Positions 7,736-15,414 of a stretch of 46,102 nucleotides of DNA are shown here, one piece after another. This DNA comes from Lachnospiraceae bacterium (GTDB lineage: Bacteria > Bacillota > Clostridia > Lachnospirales > Lachnospiraceae). Every line of letters starts with the position of its first letter. Positions within the stretch are counted from its first letter, which is position 1. The notes beneath the pieces were generated by a model, which saw only the letters and a program-made list of their open reading frames with translations, was not told the DNA's origin and did not search any database. Both the position numbers and the translations under genes were made by a program. The DNA lies in NCBI GenBank assembly GCA_004556655.1, contig SFGF01000022.1, forward strand, positions 1-46,102, in the 5' to 3' direction.

Positions 7736-9226
7736 ATGAGTGAAATGAATGAGAGTAGATCAAGTGAAAAAAATGAAATAGACAAAATCGATCTGTCTGT
7801 TCTTGTGGAACGATTGCTGCACGGTATCAGTAAAGTTGGCTGGCTGGTAGTTTTACTTACGGTGGCTTTTGCCGCTTTTTCGTACTTCGATGTATCGACT
7901 TCCTATGTTCCTCAGTATGTTGCGGAAGCCACCTTGACGATTTCCGCATCCAGTTCCGATGAACTGGTTCCGACAACAGATTATACAGATATCGCCACGA
8001 CACAGCAGCTGGGCAAAGTATTTCCCTATATTTTGACCAGTGGAGTACTTTCAGATCTGGTGGCACAGGATTTGGGAATGGATTCTATACCCGGATCGAT
8101 TTCAGTGGAAGCAGTAGAAAATACGAACATGCTGACCATCAGCGTTACGGCATCCGACGGGCAGATGGCTTATGATATTTTGCAGTCGGTGATCAAGAAT
8201 TACCCGGAGGTAGCTCAGTTTGTCGTGGGTCAGACGTATGTTACCATACTGGATGACAGCGGTGTTCCGTCTGATTCCGGACAGACTTCAGTGACCAGAG
8301 GCTCTATGCGAAATGGAGCGCTAAAAGGCTTTGGTCTGGGTATGCTGATCCTGCTTCTGTATGTAGCAACCCGTCGTACCATCCGTTATTCTTCTGATTT
8401 TAAATCCTTGCTGAATATTCCCTGTTTGGGAACCCTTCCGCAAAATAAATTGAAGAAAAGAAGAAAGAATAAAGATAAGGCAATTACGATTTTCAATAAA
8501 AATATATCCCAGGAGTATCTGGAGGCATTGCGTGCGATACGAACCAGGGTAGAGCGAAAGATGGAGAATGAAGGGAAAAAGTCCATTTTGATCACCAGCT
8601 CTGTCCCGGGTGAAGGTAAGACAACGATTGCCTTGAATCTCGCCGCTTCTTTTGCTCAAAAAGGGAAAAAAGTTATTTTGGTGGACTGTGATCTGAGAAG
8701 TCCATCATTACAGGAAAGACTTTCTGTAAATGGAAAGTTCCCTGGAATCGCATCGGTTCTGGCAGGAACTGCTGAGCTTTCGGATGCATTGTATCAGATG
8801 CCGGATAAAAACATTGATATGAAAATTCTTTTTGGAAATAAAAAAGCATCTCAGAATGTGGAGATCCTGGGCGGCAATGAAATGAAAGAATTGTTGACCC
8901 AACTGGAAAGTATGGCGGATCTGGTGATTCTGGATACAGCACCGTCTGCGATGCTGGCGGATGCACTGGTTATGGCACGCCATGTACCTATGGCATTATA
9001 TGTGGTCAAATATGATTATGCAAAGGTGAGAGATATTCTGGAGGGAATCGAGGAATTGTCTGATACTGGTATCCATATCGTCGGCTGTATACTGAACGAA
9101 GGTCAGTATGGTACTCAGGCTGGATATGGCGGATATGGAAGATACGGCAGATACGGAAAATACGGCTACAGCCGGTCTAAGTATTATGCGAGAGAAGAAA
9201 GTAAAGCAGTTGAACAAAAGGGGTGA
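7736..9226 (+). CDS. Chain-length regulator/BY-kinase fusion, second copy
   Basis: The protein has 496 residues and the same architecture as the preceding protein: a Wzz part (helices near 34-50 and 196-211) followed by a kinase domain. The kinase motifs are canonical: E263-x2-R266-x2-R269, Walker A SSVPGEGKTT (288-297), Walker A' VILVDCDLRS (313-322) and Walker B LVILDTAP (396-403). The tail is strikingly tyrosine-rich, with nine Tyr interleaved with Gly and Arg in the last 40 residues, the expected site of autophosphorylation in trans and of CpsB action. Copies 1 and 2 are clearly diverged, so this is an old pair rather than a recent duplication. It probably drives the phosphorylation cycle that sets polymer length for a surface polysaccharide. 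Confidence 0.92.
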   Translation: MSEMNESRSSEKNEIDKIDLSVLVERLLHGISKVGWLVVLLTVAFAAFSYFDVSTSYVPQYVAEATLTISASSSDELVPTTDYTDIATTQQLGKVFPYILTSGVLSDLVAQDLGMDSIPGSISVEAVENTNMLTISVTASDGQMAYDILQSVIKNYPEVAQFVVGQTYVTILDDSGVPSDSGQTSVTRGSMRNGALKGFGLGMLILLLYVATRRTIRYSSDFKSLLNIPCLGTLPQNKLKKRRKNKDKAITIFNKNISQEYLEALRAIRTRVERKMENEGKKSILITSSVPGEGKTTIALNLAASFAQKGKKVILVDCDLRSPSLQERLSVNGKFPGIASVLAGTAELSDALYQMPDKNIDMKILFGNKKASQNVEILGGNEMKELLTQLESMADLVILDTAPSAMLADALVMARHVPMALYVVKYDYAKVRDILEGIEELSDTGIHIVGCILNEGQYGTQAGYGGYGRYGRYGKYGYSRSKYYAREESKAVEQKG

Positions 9227-9232
9227 TAGAAC

Positions 9233-10234
9233 TTGAAGAGAAAAAAGAAAATTGCCGTATGGGCAATACTTTTGATTATTGTTTTGGTTATCGTGTTGTT
9301 GATGGGTGGAGTATATGCGTATGTGAATCATAAGTTAAGTAAGATCATGCGTGTGGATATTTCACCGGAGGTGGTTGTGGATCCTTCATTGGAAACCTTT
9401 GAGACAGAAGAGGGGCTCACCGATACCATGGATGCGGAGGATATCGTGTGGAACAATGCCGATATCGAAGTGATGAAAGATAAGGATGTGTCCAATATTC
9501 TTCTGATCGGACAGGACCGACGGGAAGGGCAGGGCCGCCAGAGATCGGACTCTATGATCATCTGCAGTCTGAATAAGAAAACCAATAAGATCATCCTTAC
9601 CTCTGTCATGCGTGATATGTATGTACCGATTCCCGGATATAGCGACAATCGAATCAATGCTGCTTATCAGTTTGGTGGGATGGAGCTTCTGGATCGGGTG
9701 ATGGAAGAGAGTCTGGGTGTTCACATTGATGCCAATGTAGAAGTGGATTTTGAAGGTTTTATCAATTGTATGGCGGAAATTGGCAATATTGATATGCAGC
9801 TGAATGAAGAAGAAGCAAAATATCTGAATGATGCAAACGGCTGGAATCTTCAGGCAGGTTATAATTCCCTGACACCGGAGCAGGCATTGGCCTTCTCAAG
9901 AGTCCGGTATGTGGGACATTCCGACTGGGAGCGTACTGACAGACAGCGAAGAGTTATCATATCGGCATTTAACAACGTAAAAGGCTTAAGCATTCCGGAG
10001 TTGATTTCTCTTGCAGACAGAATTTTCCCAAATGTTACGACAGATATGACCAATTCGGAAATTCTGGGGTACGTATATACCGTAGTGACAAATAAGATGA
10101 CTACCATAGACAGCAATCGTCTGCCGGCAGAAGGAACCTATACCTGTGAAACCCTGAGAAAGGGAATGGAGGTACTGGTTCCTGACCTGAAAGCAAATGC
10201 AGAATGTCTGAAAGAATATATCTATAAAGAATAG
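9233..10234 (+). CDS. LytR-CpsA-Psr (LCP) family ligase
   Basis: The protein has 333 residues: a lysine-rich N-terminus, one membrane helix (about 9-30), then an extracellular LCP domain. Hallmarks include the start of the domain at NILLIGQDRR, the RQRSDSM segment with Arg/Asp residues that bind the pyrophosphate, the SVMRDMYV strand, and DNRINAAYQFGG. LCP enzymes transfer lipid-linked anionic polymers or capsule onto peptidoglycan. The start is TTG at 9233, preceded by AAAAGGGGTGA, which overlaps the stop of the kinase gene. It completes the CpsB / ectodomain / kinase / kinase / LCP cassette. No glycosyltransferase, flippase or polymerase gene follows it. Confidence 0.93.
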   Translation: MKRKKKIAVWAILLIIVLVIVLLMGGVYAYVNHKLSKIMRVDISPEVVVDPSLETFETEEGLTDTMDAEDIVWNNADIEVMKDKDVSNILLIGQDRREGQGRQRSDSMIICSLNKKTNKIILTSVMRDMYVPIPGYSDNRINAAYQFGGMELLDRVMEESLGVHIDANVEVDFEGFINCMAEIGNIDMQLNEEEAKYLNDANGWNLQAGYNSLTPEQALAFSRVRYVGHSDWERTDRQRRVIISAFNNVKGLSIPELISLADRIFPNVTTDMTNSEILGYVYTVVTNKMTTIDSNRLPAEGTYTCETLRKGMEVLVPDLKANAECLKEYIYKE

Positions 10235-10253
10235 AAGAATGGAAGGTAAGGTT

Positions 10254-11540
10254 ATGGCAGAACGTTGTATCAAAGCTGCACTTCTCGGTCTGGGTACCGT
10301 CGGAGGCGGAGTATATAAAGTGATGAAAAATCAGGAATCAGAGATGATTCCTAAGCTGGGTGCACAGGTGAAAATAACGAAAGTGATGGTTCGGAATCTG
10401 GAAAAAGCCGCTGCTAAGGTGGATGATCCGTCCGTACTTACAAATTCCTGGAAGGAGATCGTGGAGGATCCGGAGATTGAGATCGTGATCGAGCTGATCG
10501 GTGGAATAGAACCTGCAAAAACCTATATTCTGGAAGCGTTGAAAGCCGGAAAACATGTGGTTACAGCAAATAAAGATCTGATCGCAGTCAGCGGCAATGA
10601 GCTTCTGGAGACAGCAAAAGAGCATGAATGTGATTTCCTTTACGAAGCTGCAGTTGCAGGAGGAATTTCGATCATTCGTCCGTTGAAGCAGTGTCTGGCG
10701 GGCAATCATATCTCAGAAGTGATGGGAATCGTCAATGGTACCACCAATTTTATCTTGACGAAAATGAGTAAGGAGGGCATGGAATTTGCGGATGCTCTGA
10801 AGCTTGCTCAGGATCTGGGCTATGCGGAAAGTGATCCGACAGCGGATGTGGAAGGTTTGGATGCAGCCCGTAAAGTGGCTATTCTTGCCAGCGTTGCTTT
10901 CAATTCCCGGGTGACCTTTGATGATGTGTATACAGAAGGAATTACAAAAATTACTTCTACGGATATTCAGTTTGCCAAAGAAATGGGATGCGATATCAAG
11001 CTTCTCGGTGTGGCAAGAAATACGCCGGATGGGGTGGAAGTCAGAGTACATCCGATGCTGATCGACAGCAATCATCCACTGGCCTCTGTCAATGATTCGT
11101 ACAACGCAGTATTTGTCCAGGGGGATGCGGTTCAGGATGCCATGTTCTATGGAAGAGGAGCAGGAGAACTGCCTACAGCCAGCGCAGTTGTGGGAGATGT
11201 CTTTGATGTGGTCAGAAATATACTGCATGGATGCTGCGGAAGAATCGGCTGTACCTGTTACAAAGAACTTCCCATCAAGAAAATGGATGATATTAAGAGC
11301 AAATATTTTATCCGCATGCTGGTGGAAGACCGTTATGGTGTACTTGCCAATATTGCCAGTGTATTCGGCAATAACTGTGTCAGCCTTGCGCAGGTGATCC
11401 AGAGAAGAAAGCAAGGTGATTTTGCGGAGATCGTTGTGATCACGGACTCTGTCAAAGAACGAAATCTGAAAGATTCTCTGGCTGTATTTAAGGGAATGTC
11501 GATTGTAAGTGAAATATCTGCGATTATTCGTGTCGCATAA
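10254..11540 (+). CDS. hom: Homoserine dehydrogenase
   Basis: The protein has 428 residues and catalyses the NAD(P)H-dependent reduction of aspartate semialdehyde to homoserine, the branch point to threonine and methionine. The nucleotide-binding loop GLGTVGGGV lies near 10-18, TANKDL and the YEAAVAGGIS stretch are present, NGTTNFIL marks the catalytic domain, and GRGAGELPTASAVVGD is the family signature. The last 75 residues form an ACT domain (EDRYGVLANIASVFGNN), which suggests feedback control by threonine. An in-frame ATG at 10239 lies upstream, but GGAAGG at 10241-10246 is well placed for 10254. The gene follows the LCP gene after 19 bases with no visible terminator, an unexpected metabolic neighbour for the surface cassette. 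Confidence 0.96.
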   Translation: MAERCIKAALLGLGTVGGGVYKVMKNQESEMIPKLGAQVKITKVMVRNLEKAAAKVDDPSVLTNSWKEIVEDPEIEIVIELIGGIEPAKTYILEALKAGKHVVTANKDLIAVSGNELLETAKEHECDFLYEAAVAGGISIIRPLKQCLAGNHISEVMGIVNGTTNFILTKMSKEGMEFADALKLAQDLGYAESDPTADVEGLDAARKVAILASVAFNSRVTFDDVYTEGITKITSTDIQFAKEMGCDIKLLGVARNTPDGVEVRVHPMLIDSNHPLASVNDSYNAVFVQGDAVQDAMFYGRGAGELPTASAVVGDVFDVVRNILHGCCGRIGCTCYKELPIKKMDDIKSKYFIRMLVEDRYGVLANIASVFGNNCVSLAQVIQRRKQGDFAEIVVITDSVKERNLKDSLAVFKGMSIVSEISAIIRVA

Positions 11541-11588
11541 ATTGTGGAAATAATAAATGTAAATATATTTTATCAGCGGAGGGATATT

Positions 11589-12764
11589 ATGGATTACGCA
11601 AAAGAATCATTGAGACTTCACAAAGAGTGGGCAGGAAAGATTGAGATCGTGAACCGGGTGCCGGTAGCATCCAAGGACGATCTGTCTCTGGCTTATACAC
11701 CGGGTGTTGCCGAGCCTTGTCTGGAGATCCAGAAAGATATTGATAAGAGTTATGAGCTGACCAGACGTCACAATATGTGTGCCGTTATCACGGATGGAAG
11801 TGCTGTCCTTGGTCTTGGTGATATCGGACCGGAGGCAGGAATGCCTGTTATGGAAGGAAAATGTGTGCTTTTCAAAGCTTTCGGTGATGTAGATGCATTT
11901 CCTCTTTGTATCAAGACAAAAGATGTGGATGAATTTGTCAATGCGGTATATCTTCTGTCCGGTTCTTTTGGCGGAATCAATCTGGAAGATATCTCTGCAC
12001 CAAGATGTTTTGAAATCGAGAGAAAACTGAAAGAAAAATGTGATATTCCGATTTTCCACGATGATCAGCATGGTACTGCAATCATTACACTGGCAGGTCT
12101 GACCAATGCTCTTAAAGTGGTGGGAAAGAAAAAAGAAGAGGTGAAAGTCGTTACCTCCGGCGCCGGCGCAGCAGCTGTATCCATCGTAAAACTGCTTCTT
12201 TCTGCAGGATTTAAGAACGTAACCATGTGTGACCGTTCCGGAGCGATCTATGCCGGTCGTGAAAAAGGTATGAACTGGATCAAAGAAGAGATGGCACAGG
12301 TGACAAATCTTGAGAAAAAACAGGGTACACTGGCTGAGATGCTGGTGGGCGCTGATGTGTTCATCGGAGTTTCCGCACCGGGTCAGGTGACAACGGAGAT
12401 GGTAAAAACCATGAATAAAGATGCGATTATTTTTGCATGTGCCAACCCCACACCGGAGATTTTCCCGGATGAAGCAAAAGCAGGCGGTGCGAAAGTAGTT
12501 TCCACCGGACGGAGTGATTTCCCGAATCAGATCAACAACGTTCTGGCATTTCCTGGAATCTTCCGCGGTGCATTTGACGTACGGGCAAAAGACATCAATG
12601 AAGAAATGAAAATGGCGGCCGCACAGGCTCTGGCAGATCTGATCTCCGAGGAAGAACTGAACGAGGATTATATTATTCCGAAAGCATTTGATCCGCGGGT
12701 AGGAAAAGCAGTGGCAGCGGCAGTTGCAAAGGCTGCAAGAGAGAGCGGAGTAGCAAGAATCTAA
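11589..12764 (+). CDS. NAD(P)-dependent malic enzyme
   Basis: The protein has 391 residues, the short bacterial form of malic enzyme, which decarboxylates malate oxidatively to pyruvate with production of NAD(P)H. The family signatures SLAYTPGVAEPC near the start, the catalytic Tyr of that motif, FHDDQHGTA for metal binding, the SGAGAAAVS nucleotide-binding loop, and FACANPTPEI / NNVLAFPGIFRGA near the end are all visible. There is no C-terminal phosphotransacetylase domain. ATG 11589 was chosen because GGAGGG lies at 11578-11583; the upstream GTG at 11544 lacks a ribosome binding site. A hairpin terminator follows. In this anaerobe it would supply pyruvate and reducing power. Confidence 0.95.
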   Translation: MDYAKESLRLHKEWAGKIEIVNRVPVASKDDLSLAYTPGVAEPCLEIQKDIDKSYELTRRHNMCAVITDGSAVLGLGDIGPEAGMPVMEGKCVLFKAFGDVDAFPLCIKTKDVDEFVNAVYLLSGSFGGINLEDISAPRCFEIERKLKEKCDIPIFHDDQHGTAIITLAGLTNALKVVGKKKEEVKVVTSGAGAAAVSIVKLLLSAGFKNVTMCDRSGAIYAGREKGMNWIKEEMAQVTNLEKKQGTLAEMLVGADVFIGVSAPGQVTTEMVKTMNKDAIIFACANPTPEIFPDEAKAGGAKVVSTGRSDFPNQINNVLAFPGIFRGAFDVRAKDINEEMKMAAAQALADLISEEELNEDYIIPKAFDPRVGKAVAAAVAKAARESGVARI

Positions 12765-12792
12765 TCACTTTTGAAATCAGAATCATATGAAT

Positions 12793-12837
12793 AAGCAAAA
12801 AACACTGGGAAATAAAAATTCCTGGTGTTTTTTGCTT
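12793..12837 (+). terminator. Rho-independent terminator after the malic enzyme gene
   Basis: AAGCAAAAAACAC...GGAA (12793-12811) pairs with TTCC..GTGTTTTTTGCTT (12819-12837) apart from two central mismatches. The right arm itself carries the T6 run, and the left arm carries A6, so it could work in both directions. Confidence 0.7.
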
Positions 12838-12863
12838 GCATTTGCCGTAAAAACTGCTATAAT
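12836..12863 (+). promoter_or_regulatory. Upstream candidate promoter of the amino acid ABC operon
   Basis: TTGCAT (12836-12841), a 16-base spacer and an extended -10 element TGCTATAAT (12855-12863). It starts right at the end of the preceding terminator. A second extended -10 element with the same nine bases lies at 12906-12914. Confidence 0.5.
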
Positions 12864-12891
12864 GATGAATATTGAATTGTAAATGAATAAA

Positions 12892-12930
12892 TATGCATCG
12901 AACAATGCTATAATACATATAGGATGCATA
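12892..12930 (+). promoter_or_regulatory. Second -10 element framed by an 8-bp palindrome
   Basis: TGCTATAAT (12906-12914) has no good -35 box but is flanked by TATGCATC (12892-12899) and GATGCATA (12923-12930), perfect inverted repeats of 8 bp whose centre falls on the -10 hexamer. This looks like an operator over a promoter, or a structured mRNA leader if transcription starts at 12836. The ribosome binding site GAGGAGG follows at about 12940-12946. Confidence 0.45.
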
Positions 12931-12952
12931 AAATGAAAGAGGAGGATAAGAT

Positions 12953-13738
12953 ATGAAAAAAGTTATCGTAATGGCATTAGCCGGAATCATGACTGTATCC
13001 ATGTTTGGATGTGGTGTAAGCTCAAAGAAAGTGGAAGTTACTTCAGCAGCAGATCTGGCAGAGCTTACCGTTGGTGTTCAGACAGGAACTACAGGTGATT
13101 CCTATGCTACCGATGAAGTAAAAGATGATTCTCAGATGAAACGTTATAATAAAGGAGCTGATGCGATTCAGGCTCTGAAGACTGGCAAGATCGACTGCGT
13201 AGTAATCGATTCCCTGCCGGCTGAGAAATTTGTGGAAGCAAATGATGATCTGAAGATCATTGAGAATATCTGGGAGCCGGAAGAATATGCAATGTGTCTG
13301 AAGAAAGGAAATACAGAACTTCTTGATCAGATGAATGCAGCACTGGCAGAACTGAAAGAAGACGGTACACTGGATAAGATCATGGGGAACTACATTGGTG
13401 ATGATGCAGGAAGCTATCAGTATGAGACACCGGAAGGAACCGAATATCCAAACGGAAAACTGGTTATGGCTACCAATGCAGAGTTTGCTCCGTGGGAATA
13501 CAAAGAGGGGGATGACATCGTAGGTATTGACCCTGATATTGTAAAAGCAATGTGCGATAAGATGGGATATGACCTTGAGATTGATGATATGATGTTTGAG
13601 TCCATCCTGGCAGCCGTTACCAGCGGAAAAGCTGATTTCGGTGCAGCAGGTATGACGGTAACAGAAGAACGTCTGGAAAGTGTTGATTTTACAGATACTT
13701 ATGCAAATGCTTCACAGGTAGTAATCGTAAGAAAGTAA
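12953..13738 (+). CDS. Amino acid ABC transporter substrate-binding lipoprotein, circularly permuted
   Basis: The protein has 261 residues: a signal peptide with a lipobox-like MFGC (Cys20), then an SBP_bac_3 fold in unusual order. Residues 27-113 (SAADLAELTVGVQTGTTGD through YNKGADAIQALKTGKID) are what normally forms lobe 2, and residues 114-149 (NTELLDQMNAALAELKEDG) are what normally forms the C-terminal helix. After a linker (150-168, GSYQYETPEGTEYPNG) come residues 169-261 (KLVMATNAEFAPWEY, VGIDPDIVKAM, AAGMTVTEERLESVDFTDT, QVVIVRK), which in ordinary members follow the signal peptide directly. The chain ends at the hinge. Both ligand-binding halves are complete, so the protein is likely functional. 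It would capture a polar amino acid for the permease and ATPase encoded next. The family is certain; the permutation is read from motif order. Confidence 0.93.
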   Translation: MKKVIVMALAGIMTVSMFGCGVSSKKVEVTSAADLAELTVGVQTGTTGDSYATDEVKDDSQMKRYNKGADAIQALKTGKIDCVVIDSLPAEKFVEANDDLKIIENIWEPEEYAMCLKKGNTELLDQMNAALAELKEDGTLDKIMGNYIGDDAGSYQYETPEGTEYPNGKLVMATNAEFAPWEYKEGDDIVGIDPDIVKAMCDKMGYDLEIDDMMFESILAAVTSGKADFGAAGMTVTEERLESVDFTDTYANASQVVIVRK

Positions 13739-13759
13739 TTGCAGATGGAGGATAATAGT

Positions 13760-14449
13760 ATGGATTATCTGCAGCATCAGTTTGAACGGTTTTTCGTAGA
13801 AAATGGTGCATCATCCTGGTGGATCACAGGTTTGAAGAGTACACTGATGATTACCTTGATTGCATTGGCGATCGGTGTAGTTCTGGGATTCACGGTCGGA
13901 ATCATACGTTCTACTTATGAACAGACCGGAAAATTGAAAGTATTAAATGCCATCACAAAGGTTTACCTGAGCATTATCAGAGGAACACCAAGTATGGTGC
14001 AGCTCCTGATTTTCAATTTTATTATATTTGCAGCAGTAACTCTGGATGAGATTATCGTCGGAGGTATCGCATTTGGTATCAATTCCGGAGCTTATGTGGC
14101 AGAGATTGTCCGTTCGGGAATCATGTCCATCGATAAAGGACAGACAGAAGCAGGACGAAGCCTGGGACTGAGTGCCGGACAGACCATGAAACTGATCATT
14201 ATCCCACAGGCATTTAAAAATGTGCTTCCGGCATTGATCAATGAGATGATTGTTCTTTTAAAAGAAACGGCAATTATCGGTTATATCGGAACTACGGATA
14301 TTACAAAAGCAGCTACTCTGGTACAGAGCCGTACTTACAGCGCATTTGTTCCGTTGATATCGGCAGCTGTATTTTACTGGGTTCTGGTATCTATTCTGAC
14401 TTACTTTATGGGTAAAGTAGAGAGGAGGATGCGTAAAAATGATCGATAA
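13760..14449 (+). CDS. Polar amino acid ABC transporter permease
   Basis: The protein has 229 residues and belongs to the HisM/GlnP family, with an N-terminal amphipathic stretch and about five membrane helices. The EAA loop that docks onto the ATPase is clear: EAGRSLGLSAGQTMKLIIIP, followed by QAFKNVLP. Upstream in-frame starts (TTG 13739, ATG 13745) are less likely, because GGAGG at 13747-13751 lies between them and ATG 13760. It begins 21 bases after the binding-protein gene and overlaps the ATPase gene by 11 bases. As a single permease gene it probably forms a homodimer. The substrate cannot be assigned from sequence; glutamine, cystine or arginine types are all possible. Confidence 0.95.
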   Translation: MDYLQHQFERFFVENGASSWWITGLKSTLMITLIALAIGVVLGFTVGIIRSTYEQTGKLKVLNAITKVYLSIIRGTPSMVQLLIFNFIIFAAVTLDEIIVGGIAFGINSGAYVAEIVRSGIMSIDKGQTEAGRSLGLSAGQTMKLIIIPQAFKNVLPALINEMIVLLKETAIIGYIGTTDITKAATLVQSRTYSAFVPLISAAVFYWVLVSILTYFMGKVERRMRKNDR

Positions 14450-15182
14450 TGGCGAAATCCTGATAGAAGTTGATGCGCTCAGAAAGAGCTTTGGTGACAA
14501 CTGTGTTCTGGATGGTATCACGACAGATATTCGAAAGGGTGAAGTGGTTGCAATCATCGGACCGTCCGGTTCCGGAAAGTCGACCTTTCTCCGTTCCCTG
14601 AATCTTCTGGAAAAGCCGACCGGAGGTCGGATTCTGGTGGAAGGGGCAGATATCACTGATCCGAAGATCAATATTGACAGACACCGCCAGAAAATCGGAA
14701 TGGTGTTCCAGCAGTTTAATTTATTCCCACATAAGACGGTGAAGGAAAACATTATGTTGGCACCGGTTACGCTGAAACTGAAAACACCGGAGGAAGCTTC
14801 CGCAAAAGCAGATGAACTGCTGGAGCGTGTAGGACTGCCGGATAAAGCGGATGCATACCCGGACAGCCTATCAGGCGGACAGAAGCAGCGTATAGCCATC
14901 GCACGTGCACTGGCTATGAATCCTGATGTGATGCTCTTTGATGAACCCACATCCGCGCTGGATCCGGAGATGGTAGGAGAGGTTCTGGAAATCATGAAAG
15001 AACTTGCCGAATCCGGAATGACCATGGTTGTAGTAACTCACGAAATGGGATTTGCCAGAGAAGTGGCATCCAGAGTACTTTTCATCGACGAAGGAAAAAT
15101 CCAGGAAGAAAACACACCGGAAGAATTCTTTGCAAATCCGAAAAACCCGAGACTGAAAGAATTTTTATCAAAAGTGTTATAA
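14439..15182 (+). CDS. Polar amino acid ABC transporter ATP-binding protein
   Basis: The protein has 247 residues and is a GlnQ/HisP-type ATPase. Walker A is GPSGSGKST (about 41-49), the Q-loop is MVFQQFNLFPH, the signature is LSGGQKQR, Walker B is VMLFDEPTSALD, and the switch histidine is in VVTHEM. The start overlaps the permease gene by 11 bases and has GGAGGA inside the permease end. It drives uptake by the permuted binding protein and the permease. A strong terminator lies 12 bases after the stop, so the three genes form a closed operon. Confidence 0.96.
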   Translation: MIDNGEILIEVDALRKSFGDNCVLDGITTDIRKGEVVAIIGPSGSGKSTFLRSLNLLEKPTGGRILVEGADITDPKINIDRHRQKIGMVFQQFNLFPHKTVKENIMLAPVTLKLKTPEEASAKADELLERVGLPDKADAYPDSLSGGQKQRIAIARALAMNPDVMLFDEPTSALDPEMVGEVLEIMKELAESGMTMVVVTHEMGFAREVASRVLFIDEGKIQEENTPEEFFANPKNPRLKEFLSKVL

Positions 15183-15193
15183 TAAGATAAGCG

Positions 15194-15237
15194 AAAAATC
15201 CCCTTTAGATTTTATAAAATCTTGAGGGGATTTTTTT
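15194..15237 (+). terminator. Rho-independent terminator after the amino acid transporter operon
   Basis: AAAAATCCCC (15194-15203) pairs with GGGGATTTTT, followed by further T up to 15237. AGATTTT / AAAATCT pairing inside the loop extends the stem. This is a clear intrinsic terminator. Confidence 0.85.
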
Positions 15238-15329
15238 GTACAGCGTAATAAATTGTGCATAGTGTATGATAAATAAATAACAAACTTCGAAATAATTGTG
15301 CAAATTATGAATTATTTTCCGAATTTTGA

Positions 15330-15358
15330 TTGCACAGTTTATGCAAATAATGTATAAT
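15330..15358 (+). promoter_or_regulatory. Promoter of the hydCBA operon with repeated TGTGCA elements
   Basis: TTGCAC (15330-15335), a 17-base spacer and a perfect TATAAT (15353-15358): near-consensus. TGTGCAA (15298-15304) and TTGCACA (15330-15336) form a 7-bp inverted repeat whose right arm is the -35 box, and a further TGTGCA lies at 15255-15260. TTGCA/TGCAA at 15330-15346 forms a second small palindrome. These are candidate operator sites; no regulator family is recognised. The leader is about 50 bases, with AAGGAGGA ahead of the start. Confidence 0.7.
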
Positions 15359-15414
15359 AACATTATCTATGTTGGAGGTAATACATATATAATGCATAAA
15401 AAGGAGGATAACCT

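Noticed and set aside
10239..10253. Upstream ATG extension of homoserine dehydrogenase
   Set aside because: The added residues are not part of the conserved start, and the GGAAGG ribosome binding site lies within them and points to ATG 10254.
12953..13738. Permutation explained by a frameshift or assembly join
   Set aside because: The reading frame is continuous from a proper start with ribosome binding site and signal peptide to a stop 21 bases before the permease start, and both junctions lie at sensible domain boundaries.
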